From a bacterium (GTDB taxonomy: Bacteria > Chloroflexota > Dormibacteria > Aeolococcales > Bog-877), in contig JAJYPP010000017.1 of the NCBI GenBank assembly GCA_021795235.1, forward strand, positions 1-56,701: a DNA stretch of 56,701 nucleotides, in the 5' to 3' direction. The position numbers and the translations under genes were made by a program. The notes beneath the pieces are model-generated. The model was not told where the DNA came from and made no database searches. It saw only the letters and a program-made list of their open reading frames with translations. The stretch's first letter is position 1, and each line of letters opens with the position of its first letter. This document shows positions 9,218 to 18,564 of this stretch, piece after piece.

Positions 9218-9932
9218 CGGCCACCTCGCGAACTACCTCAAACCCCGCCGCCACCACCCGCTCCAGCTCCGCGAATGTGGCCTCGTCCACCGAGCGGAAC
9301 TGCAAGAAGTCGCCGGGTCGATACGAGACCGGAGGCTCTCGATCCAGGTGAAACAGCCGCGCCGGCGTGCGCCCGAGCAAGTGCCATCCTCCCGGGCTCC
9401 GCAGCGGGTAGATGCCGGTTTGCGCCCCGGCTATCGCCACCGATCCCGCTGGAACCGCGGTCCGCGGCGAGGACCTGCGAGCCAGATGGAGGGCGTCCGG
9501 CAAGGTCCCGCACATCGGGAATCCGGGCGCGAACCCTATGCAGTAGATGAGGTACGGCTGCGCGGTGTGAGCCGCGACGACCGCTTCCGGGGAGATGCCC
9601 GCTCCCGCCGCCACCGCCTCCAGATCGGGACCGAACGCGCCCCCATACGCGACCGGGACTTCGAAGAGCCGCGGCGGGGGTGACGTGATCGTGATGTCGA
9701 GGGACTCCAGGGCTTCGGCCACCTGGGGGCCGCTGACGACCAGGGGATCGAACTCCAGGAGCAGCGACGCGTAGGCTGGCACGATACCCCACATCCCCTC
9801 GATGGCAGCTCCACGGACGGCCGCGGCGGTGCTGTGCAGCACCCGGCTCGCGGTGGGATCGATGGTATGGGCGAATTCCAGCAGGATCGCGCTGTCACCG
9901 GCGTATCTCAGCCGGCGCCATGGAACCCTCAT
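9204..9932 (-). CDS. pxpB: 5-oxoprolinase subunit B (KipI/allophanate hydrolase subunit 1 type)
   Basis: About 242 residues of the KipI/PxpB family. Recognisable segments are AGDSAILLEF at the start, PVAYGGAFGPDLE, the strongly conserved YCIGFAPGFPMCGTLPD, and QTGIYPLRSPGGWHLLGRTP near the end. It is the first gene of the pxpB-pxpC-pxpA-M24 series and partners with PxpC. An in-frame start 12 codons upstream (9968) gives only an Arg-rich extension, so I chose the ATG at 9932; no strong ribosome binding site settles it. Confidence 0.92.
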   Translation of the reverse strand: MRVPWRRLRYAGDSAILLEFAHTIDPTASRVLHSTAAAVRGAAIEGMWGIVPAYASLLLEFDPLVVSGPQVAEALESLDITITSPPPRLFEVPVAYGGAFGPDLEAVAAGAGISPEAVVAAHTAQPYLIYCIGFAPGFPMCGTLPDALHLARRSSPRTAVPAGSVAIAGAQTGIYPLRSPGGWHLLGRTPARLFHLDREPPVSYRPGDFLQFRSVDEATFAELERVVAAGFEVVREVAGAQD

Positions 9933-10301
9933 CGTGATCCAGCGCGAACACCGCCTCCCCGCGCCCACCGCTGCGGGAGCCTGACCGTGATCCGACCCGG
10001 CTGCCGCGCGTTCACCACGGCCTCCGACGCAGAGACCGGCCGGGACCGCCGCCGCGCATCCGGGCCCCTCACTGGCCCCTACTAGCCCTCACCGATGCGG
10101 CGCCCTCCAGGAATGAACGACCACCTCGCCGACACCTTCACCGGCCCGGCCAGCGCCAGCGAAGGGGCGGAGCCCCTCCCGCTGTCATCCCCGTGCCATT
10201 GTTTGGGAAGTCCCGGGAAACGCAGCGCCGGCACCTGTCCCGCCACCGTCCATCCCAGCGCTGCCGGCCGGCCCACCCCGGCAGGTGCTGGAGCGAGCCA
10301 A

Positions 10302-10330
10302 CCCCGCTGCGGTCATCCACCGCAGCGGGG
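10302..10330 (-). terminator. Perfect 12-bp hairpin after the amino-acid permease
   Basis: CCCCGCTGCGGT (10302-10313) and ACCGCAGCGGGG (10319-10330) form a 12-bp stem with a 5-nt loop, flanked by AAAGAG on one side and TTGG on the other in the minus direction. It sits 155 bases past the permease stop and 370 bases before pxpB, so it likely separates the two transcription units. The rest of 9933-10484 holds no gene I can support. Confidence 0.6.
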
Positions 10331-10484
10331 CTGCTCTTTGCGGGGCCGACAGTGGGGACGGGCCCGGCCGCGCTCAGGCACGCGCTTGTATACCCCGCCG
10401 CCGCCCGATCCCAGAGCGCAACCCACTCCTACGCCAGCACGGGCCAGTGGTCGACACGGTCAGCCCGTCCGGGCTGCTTCCGGG

Positions 10485-12050
10485 TCAAGTTGCACTCGCC
10501 GTGCGCAGGTCATTCTCGGAGTTCGCGGCATCCATCTCCACCTTGCCCAGCCGCGACGCCACTCCCCAGGGCAGGAACACCGCGCAGCACACGACCACCA
10601 CTATCAGGCTGCCCAGGTTGACGTTGACCACAGATTGCGCACCGACGCCGCCAACGTAGGCCATGAGGGTCAGGAACAGCATGTACACGATGTACCAGAG
10701 CGCGTTCTTCAGGTTGGCGGTCACCTTGTATATGCTGCCGAACACGAGGGCACCGACGGCAATTACCACCATGGCATATGGGACCGACGGCCAGCCGCTC
10801 CAGTACACGATCAGCGACGCTCCCGCGAAGGCCAGCACCGCAATCACGGAGGCGCCGCGCAGGGGGGCAACCGGCTGGCGGCCGTTCCTGCGCAGAGCGA
10901 GCATCACGACCGGGTTCGTCGCCAGCCCCACGTAACCGGCCACGACCGCGTCCTCGATCAGGGTGTAAACGGTGGGCACCGGCGAGGAGAGGAAGGCCAG
11001 CACCGCGCCCACCACCGCCAGACACCCCAATGCCCACAGCGGGATGCGGTATTCGTCGGAGATCTGACCGAGCTTCGTGCTCACGAAGCCACTCCGCGCT
11101 ATCCCCAGCAGCACCCGGCTGCCCGCCCCCAGGTAGATGTAGCCAGTCATGAACGGCCCCAGCACAGCGATGAGAATCGTCACCGGGACCAGCCAACCCA
11201 AATGGGAATCACTGGCGATCGAGAGAAAGGGATTGCCCGGGATCGAAGTAATCGAGGCCCAGGCCCCGGGGTGCAGGTGGAGTGCGGACCAGTTCAGCGA
11301 TACCAGAAAGCCCACTGAGAAGAGAATGTAGATGGCGGTTTGCCCCAGCAGAATCCAGACGAATGTCTGGCGCACCGAGGAGGGATCGATCAACTCCTCG
11401 GAATAATCGGCGACGACTCGAATGCCGCCGTAGGCGAACATGCCCAAGGGAATCGCCAGGAAGATGCCGTTCAAGCCGAAGGGCGCCACCCCTCCGTAGT
11501 GGACGAAGTTGCTGAACCGCGCGACCGTCACAAAGCCTATCGCGGCCAGGACGTAGAACACCAGCTTGACCGTGCCCAGGCTGTTGACGGTGTTGGCAAA
11601 GGCCTTCACCCCAAAGTAGTTGAAGGGAATGAAGAACAGCAGGAAGATGGCTGCCAGCAGCCCCCCCAGCAGGGTGGGGGTCCCGGTCGCGGCGATCAGG
11701 TGGGGCCAAAAGTAGTTGATCCCTTCCACGGTGGCAAGTGCCTCGATCGGGCCAATCAAGAGGTACCACAGGAGGTCGGCCATGCTGTTGAGAAGGTTGG
11801 TGACCCGGCCATGCGAATAGATGCTGTAACGGGTCGGACCACCCGCTTCGGGATAGATCTGCGCCAATTCGATGAAGGTCAGCATGATGAAGCCATACAG
11901 AATCCCACCGAGGATCCAGCCGAAGATGACGCCCGGCCCGGCCGCAGCCGCCATTCCCGCGCTGCTGAAGAGCACACCGGTGCCCACCGAACCAACGACT
12001 CCTATCAGGATCTGGTCGCGCCTGGTGAGTCCACGCGTCAACGACTTCAT
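10485..12050 (-). CDS. APC-superfamily amino-acid permease
   Basis: Inner-membrane amino-acid permease of 521 residues with about 12-13 membrane segments. It opens with RRDQILIGVVGSVGTGVLFS, the APC signature of TM1 with the unwound GxG, followed by AGPGVIFGWILGG and an ELAQIYPEAGGPTRY segment typical of TM3. The ATG at 12050 is preceded by AGGAGG at ideal spacing. It lies upstream of the oxoprolinase genes in the same direction, so its substrate could be an amino acid or 5-oxoproline, but a hairpin lies between them and the substrate is not readable from sequence. Confidence 0.9.
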   Translation of the reverse strand: MKSLTRGLTRRDQILIGVVGSVGTGVLFSSAGMAAAAGPGVIFGWILGGILYGFIMLTFIELAQIYPEAGGPTRYSIYSHGRVTNLLNSMADLLWYLLIGPIEALATVEGINYFWPHLIAATGTPTLLGGLLAAIFLLFFIPFNYFGVKAFANTVNSLGTVKLVFYVLAAIGFVTVARFSNFVHYGGVAPFGLNGIFLAIPLGMFAYGGIRVVADYSEELIDPSSVRQTFVWILLGQTAIYILFSVGFLVSLNWSALHLHPGAWASITSIPGNPFLSIASDSHLGWLVPVTILIAVLGPFMTGYIYLGAGSRVLLGIARSGFVSTKLGQISDEYRIPLWALGCLAVVGAVLAFLSSPVPTVYTLIEDAVVAGYVGLATNPVVMLALRRNGRQPVAPLRGASVIAVLAFAGASLIVYWSGWPSVPYAMVVIAVGALVFGSIYKVTANLKNALWYIVYMLFLTLMAYVGGVGAQSVVNVNLGSLIVVVVCCAVFLPWGVASRLGKVEMDAANSENDLRTASAT

Positions 12051-13261
12051 GTGACAACCTCCTCTCTAACTACTTCCATGTCACAGCCCGAATGGATCCT
12101 GGGGCCGACGGGGTGGGGCGAGCAGTTGATCGCGGTGCGGCGGCGACCTAGCCGCAGTCCCCGCGTCCGCGCAACGGGAGGGGACGCCCCCGCAGGGGCT
12201 GGCCCGAATAGCCTGCGCGCTGATCTGGGGCTGCGGTCCACGGAACTCAACCCGGCCGACTATCTTGGCCGCCCGACTAGCGGGTGAGGGCAGTGTGAAC
12301 TGGAACCGCAGGTCGTGACTCCGAGTCCCCCTCATTCCCACCGGCGCCTTCGGCGGCAGGGCCCCAATGCCAGGCTCGGCCCCATGAGTCCTGAGCCGTC
12401 ACCCCAGCTCCGTACGACTTCGCCCACGGCCCGGCGTCCACCGCGGCGATCCCTACTTGAGGTCGGCATGGACTCGTATGCGCGCCCCCCCACGGACTCG
12501 ATGGCGGACCGCCGGAGCAGCTGCCGCACGAGCCGTCCTGCGGCTGGCGATTGCGGGCGGCGCTGAGCTGACACGGACATCGGGCTCCCCAGGGTAAGGC
12601 GCAGATGGCGGGGCGTTGGGAAGAACTTATGGGGCCTCGGGTGCACCGTTGTCAAGGGCTGGAGCAATCTTTCGGCGTGACCGAGGTCAAGCCCTCTCCG
12701 ACGGTTTGACCACCGGGCAGTGGAGGGCCGAGCGCCTTGAGACGATCGCCCGTAAGCTGCCTCCGGGTCCGGGCCCGCCCTACTTGGTGTCGAACCGCCG
12801 CAATACGAGATGCGACAGGTCGGACGGCTCGATGTCTCAGGGAAGAGTTACGCCGCGCGTGGGCCCGGTCGGGCACCTGTCCCCTACCACGACACCGCCC
12901 CCTCCGCTACCGAGTCGCTCGAGTGCGCTCCAGGACGCTCACTCGCGCCGGGGCCGCAGTTGGAGAGCGCGCAACGAGTGGCAGCCGCCCCCAGCCCTCT
13001 CCCGGGATCTGGGCAAGGATGTCATCCGGATCCGATGGCGGCGCCCTGAGGTCAACGTGGCAGCCCGGGCCGGATCTACTCCCGCAGCTTCCGCGCGATC
13101 CGCACGAGAGGCTGCGTCCCACCTGCACTCGCGCTCTCCTTGGCTTCTGCGGGACCGGCGGCACTCCACCCCACTCGGGCCAGCCCCGGGGCGGGAGAGG
13201 AGTCGTCGACGCCCGCGGGGCTGGCCGCTCCCCTGCCTGAGCGGGACGAGCTGGCAGCCGT
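12051..13261. other. 1.2-kb stretch without a recognisable gene
   Basis: Open frames on both strands here (for example 12616-13338 plus and 12332-12667 minus) are rich in Arg, Pro and Ser with no hydrophobic core, no ribosome binding site and no family I recognise, which is the pattern of chance frames in high-GC DNA. I see no repeat array or IS end. It may be a decayed gene. Confidence 0.45.
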
Positions 13262-14173
13262 TCATGCCTCGAACGGACCCAGGATGTCCGGGGCCCTTGG
13301 TTCCCAGACTGCCAGCACGACCCCAGCCGCTACCGTGATCGCGCCCACGACGGTGCCCAGGGTGATGGCCTCACCGAGGAGCGCGACTCCCAGCGCCACC
13401 CCCACCAGCGGCTGGAAGAGCAGGAGCACGCCACCGCGGGATGCGGGCACGGAACGGAACCCCCAAATCCACAGGAAGAATGCGGCCGCCATCCCGATGG
13501 CTCCGATGTAGAGGACCTCACCCCAGGCAAGCAACCCCTGCGGCCAGGGCTGGCGAGTGCTCATCGTCGCGTAGGCGGCGAGTGGGAGGCTGGTCAACGC
13601 GCCCACCGCCGTGGCCCACGTCACCACCGTCAGCGCCTGATAGCGCTCCAGAAGCCGTCGACTGCCAATGGTGTAGAGCGACCAAGCAGCAGCCGCGACC
13701 AGCAGCAGCAACACCCCCTCCTCGGCGCGGGGCCCACCGGCGGGAGTACCAACGATGACCGCCACTCCAACCACCGCGATTACGATCGCGACCCAGCGAC
13801 GATGCGGCACCTGTTCATGCAGGACCACGGCTCCCAGGATGGCAATGAGAATCGGCGATGACGCCGTCACCAGCGAGCCGAGGGCGGCTCCGGCGGCGTG
13901 GGTGCCGAGGAATTGGAAACCGACCGATATGGTGAAACCGACGATCCCGATGATGGCCACCTGGACCCAATCCTGGCGCGCGATCGACAGCGCGTGTCGT
14001 CGCCACGCCACGATGAGCAGTATCAGCAAGGCTATCGCTTCGCGGAGTTCCAGCATGAGAAATGGCGGCGACCTCCGCATCAGAGCATCGCTGGCCACGT
14101 ACATTCCGCCCCAGATCACCGACGCCAGAGTGAGCGCGAGAAAGCCCTTGGTGGTACTCCGCGTCGGTGGCAT
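13262..14173 (-). CDS. EamA/DMT-family transporter
   Basis: About 303 residues with ten predicted membrane helices in two EamA repeats. The first contains LASVIWGGMYVASDAL and the second begins LVAAAAWSLYTIGSRRL. The pattern PLVGVALGVALLGEAIT near the end is typical of the family. These carriers usually export amino acids or other metabolites. An open frame extends 39 codons upstream, but that part is polar and unlike the family, so the ATG at 14173 is chosen. Its orientation matches the flavoprotein upstream, but they are 277 bases apart. Substrate unknown. Confidence 0.87.
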   Translation of the reverse strand: MPPTRSTTKGFLALTLASVIWGGMYVASDALMRRSPPFLMLELREAIALLILLIVAWRRHALSIARQDWVQVAIIGIVGFTISVGFQFLGTHAAGAALGSLVTASSPILIAILGAVVLHEQVPHRRWVAIVIAVVGVAVIVGTPAGGPRAEEGVLLLLVAAAAWSLYTIGSRRLLERYQALTVVTWATAVGALTSLPLAAYATMSTRQPWPQGLLAWGEVLYIGAIGMAAAFFLWIWGFRSVPASRGGVLLLFQPLVGVALGVALLGEAITLGTVVGAITVAAGVVLAVWEPRAPDILGPFEA

Positions 14174-14450
14174 GACCACCAGTCTACGGAGGCCAGCAAC
14201 TGCACTCGCGGGCGGGTCCGTCCGGTTCGGCGCCCACGTGCACATCGAAATGCGGCGCAACATTCGCTGGGCATCGGACCCTGGGTACACGGTCAGTCTG
14301 TGCCCACGGAGTCCCCTACCGACTAGGCGCTCTCTCGGTCTCGGACGTGGTCGGAGCGGAATGCCGGAGCCCGTTGTGGGAGCAGGCGAGGTGATGCGGG
14401 GCCGGGTGGGCGGGACATCGAGGGGCCGCCCCGCACCCGTCCGCAGCTGC

Positions 14451-15599
14451 TCAGATGAAGTTGGCCTCGGGCTGGCTGACGGCGAGATCCCGCCCGGGAC
14501 TGAAGGGCGAGAGGTCCAGATCCACCGGACGGTCGGCGATCATCTGCGCAAGGATGCGTCCGACTGCGGGAGCCTGCTGGAACCCGTGACCGGAGAAGCC
14601 GCAGGCGCACCACAGCCCGTCCGGCTCTCCCACCGGCCCCAGCAACGGCTGATGGTCGGGGGTGACCTCGTACAGGCCGGCCCATGCGGTCCGAATCCCC
14701 GCGTCCAGCAGCGCGGGAACGCGGCTCTCCATGACCGGCTGGATCGTCTCCAGCACCCGCCAGTCCACGTCGACGTCGAAGCTCGGCACCTCGTCTCGTT
14801 CCCCCATCCCAAAGAGCACGCCGTCTCCCTCGGGGTGGAAATAGAAGGACGTCGCCACCTCGACGGTCATGGGGCTGTCCGAAGAGATGGCCGGGCAGGC
14901 ACCGGTAACAAAGATGTGGCGGCGGTACGGTACGACCGGTAGCCGCACCCCGATGCCCGCGGTCACCTCGGCCGCCCATGCCCCTGCACAGTTGATCACC
15001 AACGGAGTGGAGATGCGGCCGCGGCTGGTCCGCGCCGCCACGACCCGGCCACCCTGCACGTCCACCCCTTGGACCTCGGTCTCGGTCAGGAGGATCGCCC
15101 CGAGCCGGCGAGCTCCCGCCGCGTACCCCTGGGTCACGTCGTTGGGGCTGGCGATCCCGTCAGTGGGGCAGAATGTAGCCCCCAGAATGCCATCACGGGA
15201 GACTGACGGCGCCAGCTCCCCCACCTCATCTGGCGTAACCCAGCTGGCCTCGGTGAGTCCCGCCGTGTGCCACATGCGGAGCTGCTGTTGGAAGGAGGCC
15301 ACCTCGCCCGGCGTCGACAGCAGCATGAGGTAGCCGATCTGCCGGAACGAGCACGGCGAGCCCACATCGTCTGCGAACTGCTGCAACAGGCGCACGGAGA
15401 TGCGCTGCAGCCGGACGTTCAGCTCGCTGGAGAACTGCTGCCGCACCCCCCCAGCGCACCGACCAGTGGACTGGGAGCCGAGCTCGCCACGTTCGCAGAG
15501 GACCACGCTCAACCCCTCGCGGCTGAGGTGATACGCGAGCGAGCAGCCCATGGCCCCTCCCCCCACGATCACCGCGTCAGCAACCTCGAACCCGCTCAT
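14451..15599 (-). CDS. FAD-dependent amine/amino-acid oxidoreductase (DAO family), copy 1
   Basis: 382-residue flavoprotein of the D-amino-acid oxidase/sarcosine oxidase beta family. The dinucleotide-binding motif AVIVGGGAMGCSLAYHLS is at the N-terminus, with an acidic residue ending strand 2 (LCERGELG), then the subfamily motif GVRQQFSSEL and the C-terminal FAD motif ACGFSGHGFQQAPAVGRI. It should oxidise a secondary or primary amine on a small amino acid to an imine. The paralogue at 20675-21841 shares the GVRQQFS segment. ATG at 15599 chosen; a GTG two codons earlier is possible. The DMT transporter follows it. Confidence 0.88.
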   Translation of the reverse strand: MSGFEVADAVIVGGGAMGCSLAYHLSREGLSVVLCERGELGSQSTGRCAGGVRQQFSSELNVRLQRISVRLLQQFADDVGSPCSFRQIGYLMLLSTPGEVASFQQQLRMWHTAGLTEASWVTPDEVGELAPSVSRDGILGATFCPTDGIASPNDVTQGYAAGARRLGAILLTETEVQGVDVQGGRVVAARTSRGRISTPLVINCAGAWAAEVTAGIGVRLPVVPYRRHIFVTGACPAISSDSPMTVEVATSFYFHPEGDGVLFGMGERDEVPSFDVDVDWRVLETIQPVMESRVPALLDAGIRTAWAGLYEVTPDHQPLLGPVGEPDGLWCACGFSGHGFQQAPAVGRILAQMIADRPVDLDLSPFSPGRDLAVSQPEANFI

Positions 15600-15913
15600 A
15601 TGCACCCCAAACTACCAGGCATGGGGCACCAGCCTCGCTCCCGGCCATCCCCGTGATCGCCCTGCAGCGATCATGGTTCCCGGAGGCGACAGCCACGCCT
15701 CGAGCTCGACCGGAGGGTCAGCGGTCAGGATGGCGGAGGAGCCCCAGGCGCTGCTCCGGCGAAGAACGGAACGGGCTCCCGCGTCCCGTGCCGATGACTC
15801 CCTCCGGGCGCCCATCGAGAGCAGCGCCAGAAGCTCGCGTCGACCGGCCCACACCTCCGCCAACCCCCGCCCTGAGGCGCAGCCCGACCCACCGGCCAGA
15901 GGCCCTTCGGGGA
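15600..15913. other. Intergenic stretch, nothing recognised
   Basis: About 310 bases between the end of the dihydrolipoyl dehydrogenase gene and the start of flavoprotein copy 1, which run in the same direction. No gene, strong hairpin or repeat was seen; it presumably holds the promoter for the flavoprotein. Confidence 0.45.
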
Positions 15914-17326
15914 CTAGGTGGCGGCAACGTGCAGGGGCCGGCCGACGGCCATCGCCGCCGCCTCCCGGAGGCTCTCGCTGATGCTCGGGTGCGGATGGAT
16001 CGTCCCCGCGAGGTCCTCGGGGCTCGCCCCCATCTCCACTGCGAGGGTCGCCTCGGCGGCCAGCTCGGACACGTGCGGCCCGACGAGAATCACGCCAACC
16101 ACGGCATCCTGGTCGCGGTCGATCACCAGCCGAGCGAACCCCGCCGTGGCGGCCATGGTGGCCGCGCGCCCCGAGGCGCTGAGAGGGAACTGGGCAGCCG
16201 TGACATCCATGCCCGCGGCACGAGCCTGTTCCTCCGTCAGGCCCACCACCGCGACCTCGGGGTCGGAGAAAACCACTTCGGGCACGGCAGCGGGGTTGAA
16301 GCTGGCCCGCCGGCCAGAGAGCGCGTCCACGGCGACCTCTGCCTCAGCGGTGGCCTTGTGGGCCAGCGCCGGGCCCGCCGTGATATCGCCGATCGCGGCG
16401 ATGCGCCGGGTGGCGAGCCGGGAGCTGTCCACCTGCACCGTGCCGTCCCCGCCGAGACGAGCGCCGGTCGTCTGGAGCCCGAGATCGTTCGTGTTGGGCC
16501 GGCGCCCGACCGCCACCACCACCCGCTCGGTTGGGACCGTGCGCTCATCGCCGCCGGTCCGAACCACCAACCCTCCGGCCTCGAGCCTCACGGCGTCCGT
16601 CCTGACCAGCACCTCCACGCCCAGGCCCCGCAGCGACCGCAGCACCAGGCGTCCGATAACGGGGTCCATCGCGGGCAGAACGCCGTCCCGCGATTCGATG
16701 ATGGTCACCTGGGACCCGAGCTTCGCGAAGGCGGTGCCGAGCTCCACCCCGATGTACCCCGCGCCGACCACCGCGAGCCGCGCCGGCACCTCCTTCAGTG
16801 CCAAGGCGTCGGACGAGTCCAGCACCCGCTCGCCATCGCGGGGCAAGGCTGCGAGACCAACCGGCACCGAGCCCGTCGCCACCACGGCATCCCGGAACTC
16901 GAAGAAGGTCACGTTGCCGTCGGGCGTTGCCACTGCCGCACGATCCGGCTTGTTGAAGGTGACGACTCCGGAGAAAATGCGGACACCGCGGCGGCGCAGG
17001 AGACTCTCCACCCCCTTGGACAGGCCCAAGACGATCCCGCCCTTCCAGATCTGAAAGCGCTCAAGGTCGACCGTGAGCGCACCGGCGTCGAGACCCGCTG
17101 CGGTGAAGGCCCGGGCTCGATGGCGAGTCTCGGCGAGCTCTATTAGCGCTTTGCTCGGGATGCAGCCGACCCGAAGACAGGTGCCACCCAAGCCGTCGCT
17201 GCCATCCCGATCAACCAGGACCACCCGCCGTCCCAGCCGAGCGGCGTGGAGCGCGGCCGCGTAGCCACCGGGGCCACCGCCGACCACGAGCAGGTCGATA
17301 CCTTCGGCCAGCTCGCCGACAACCAT
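15914..17326 (-). CDS. lpdA: Dihydrolipoyl dehydrogenase (E3)
   Basis: 470-residue E3 of the pyridine nucleotide-disulphide oxidoreductase family. The FAD motif is VVGGGPGGYAAALHAARLG, the redox disulphide GGTCLRVGCIPSKAL, the NAD-binding motif VVGAGYIGVELG, the second FAD motif IAAIGDI, and the C-terminal catalytic HPHPSISE. It reoxidises dihydrolipoyl groups of the E2 with NAD+. The start ATG overlaps the E2 stop (TGATG), so it is translated with the branched-chain complex genes upstream. It is the only E3 in the window and could also serve the second E1/E2 system at 50-54 kb. Confidence 0.95.
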   Translation of the reverse strand: MVVGELAEGIDLLVVGGGPGGYAAALHAARLGRRVVLVDRDGSDGLGGTCLRVGCIPSKALIELAETRHRARAFTAAGLDAGALTVDLERFQIWKGGIVLGLSKGVESLLRRRGVRIFSGVVTFNKPDRAAVATPDGNVTFFEFRDAVVATGSVPVGLAALPRDGERVLDSSDALALKEVPARLAVVGAGYIGVELGTAFAKLGSQVTIIESRDGVLPAMDPVIGRLVLRSLRGLGVEVLVRTDAVRLEAGGLVVRTGGDERTVPTERVVVAVGRRPNTNDLGLQTTGARLGGDGTVQVDSSRLATRRIAAIGDITAGPALAHKATAEAEVAVDALSGRRASFNPAAVPEVVFSDPEVAVVGLTEEQARAAGMDVTAAQFPLSASGRAATMAATAGFARLVIDRDQDAVVGVILVGPHVSELAAEATLAVEMGASPEDLAGTIHPHPSISESLREAAAMAVGRPLHVAAT

Positions 17327-18564
17327 CAGGCGAGCTCGGCCAGCAGCTCATAGGGTGCTTCGAGCAACCGCACCAGGGTCGAGGTGAACTCCCCGAGGGT
17401 ATCCCCATCATGGAGACGGTGGTCGCCAACCGAAGACAGGGTCAGCATCGGCCGCACCACCGGAAGTCCGCCCCGGGCCACCACCCGATCTGCGATCCGG
17501 CCGAAACCGGTGATCCCCACCTCCGGGGTGCGGATGATCGGGGTGCCCATGGAAGCACCGATAGCCCCGAAGTTGTTGACGGTGTAGGTGCCGCCGCGGA
17601 GCTGCTCGAGCGTGGCCTTGCGCGTCCTCGCCAGCTCCACGAGCTCGGCGATCTCGAGGGCCAACTCGAGGATGGACTTTCGATCGGCATCGTGTACGAC
17701 CGGAACCAACAACCCGTCGGCGGTCGCTGTCGCTACCCCGATGTGGACCCGGCGATGCAGCACGTACTCCGCCGCCTCCGCGTCGAACGAGGCGTTCATC
17801 AGCGGGTGGCGGCGCAGCGCTGTCGCCGCCACCTTCACGAATAGAGGGACAAAGGTGAGCGCAGCGGCGTGCTCAGGCCACGCATCCCTCAGGGCAGCAC
17901 GGGCCTCGACCAGCCGCGCGGCATCGACATCCCGATAGTCGATGATGTGAGGTACTGACCGCCATGACTCCACCATGGCCTTGGCGATCTCTCGCCGAAG
18001 GCCACGCAGAGGGACGTGCTGGTCAGCGCCGTCGGGGCCGGGCCCGTGGTCCCGGGTGGAGGCGGGCGGACCGGGCGTCCTCCCGCGATCGCCAGCGGTC
18101 TTCGGGGCGCCGCCATTCGACCCCACTGCCTCCAGCACGTCCTCTCGGGTGATCCGTCCCCCCGGACCGCTCCCCAGCAACCCCTGGAGTTCGACACCGT
18201 GCTCGACGGCGAAGCGCCGAACTGCCGGCGCCGCCTTCGGCCGGACCGCTGCCGGGCGCGTCCGTGAAGGCAGGTCCTGGTCGACAACGGCAGCGGGCGG
18301 CGCCGGGGACGGATCCGCACCACCGGGGATGCCCTCCACGGTGATGAGAACCTCACCGACCGGCAGCCGGTCACCGGCCTCGGCACCGAGGGAAACCACG
18401 GTACCCGTAAGCGGAGTAGGCATCTCTACGACCGCCTTGGCGGTCTCAATGGTCGCCACGATCTGGTCGGCGCGGATCTGCTCCCCCACCCCCACGTGCC
18501 ACTCGAGGATCTCGACCTCGGCGATGCCCTCACCGATGTCGGGCATCCGGAACGCGGTGCTCAC
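17326..18564 (-). CDS. 2-oxoacid dehydrogenase E2 (branched-chain type acyltransferase)
   Basis: 412 residues in the E2 layout: an N-terminal lipoyl domain with ETAKAVVEMPTP (lipoyl Lys near residue 44), a linker rich in Pro and Ala, a peripheral subunit-binding domain near residues 105-145 (RRFAVEHGVELQGLLGSGPG), and an acyltransferase domain to the end. The catalytic segment reads DHRLHDGD, keeping the HxxxDG pattern although the residue before the Asp is unusual. It transfers the acyl group from E1 to CoA. It starts with GTG overlapping the E1beta stop (GTGA) and overlaps lpdA, so it sits in a tightly coupled operon. Neighbouring leucine-type dehydrogenase favours branched-chain substrates. 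Confidence 0.93.
   Translation of the reverse strand: MSTAFRMPDIGEGIAEVEILEWHVGVGEQIRADQIVATIETAKAVVEMPTPLTGTVVSLGAEAGDRLPVGEVLITVEGIPGGADPSPAPPAAVVDQDLPSRTRPAAVRPKAAPAVRRFAVEHGVELQGLLGSGPGGRITREDVLEAVGSNGGAPKTAGDRGRTPGPPASTRDHGPGPDGADQHVPLRGLRREIAKAMVESWRSVPHIIDYRDVDAARLVEARAALRDAWPEHAAALTFVPLFVKVAATALRRHPLMNASFDAEAAEYVLHRRVHIGVATATADGLLVPVVHDADRKSILELALEIAELVELARTRKATLEQLRGGTYTVNNFGAIGASMGTPIIRTPEVGITGFGRIADRVVARGGLPVVRPMLTLSSVGDHRLHDGDTLGEFTSTLVRLLEAPYELLAELA

Noticed and set aside
12616..13338. 240-residue plus-strand frame in the gene desert
   Set aside because: Low-complexity Arg/Pro/Ser sequence that runs into the DMT transporter on the other strand; no family match.
15653..17146. Plus-strand open frames of about 380-500 residues over the E3 gene
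   Set aside because: Antisense to a clear dihydrolipoyl dehydrogenase; composition is that of shadow frames.
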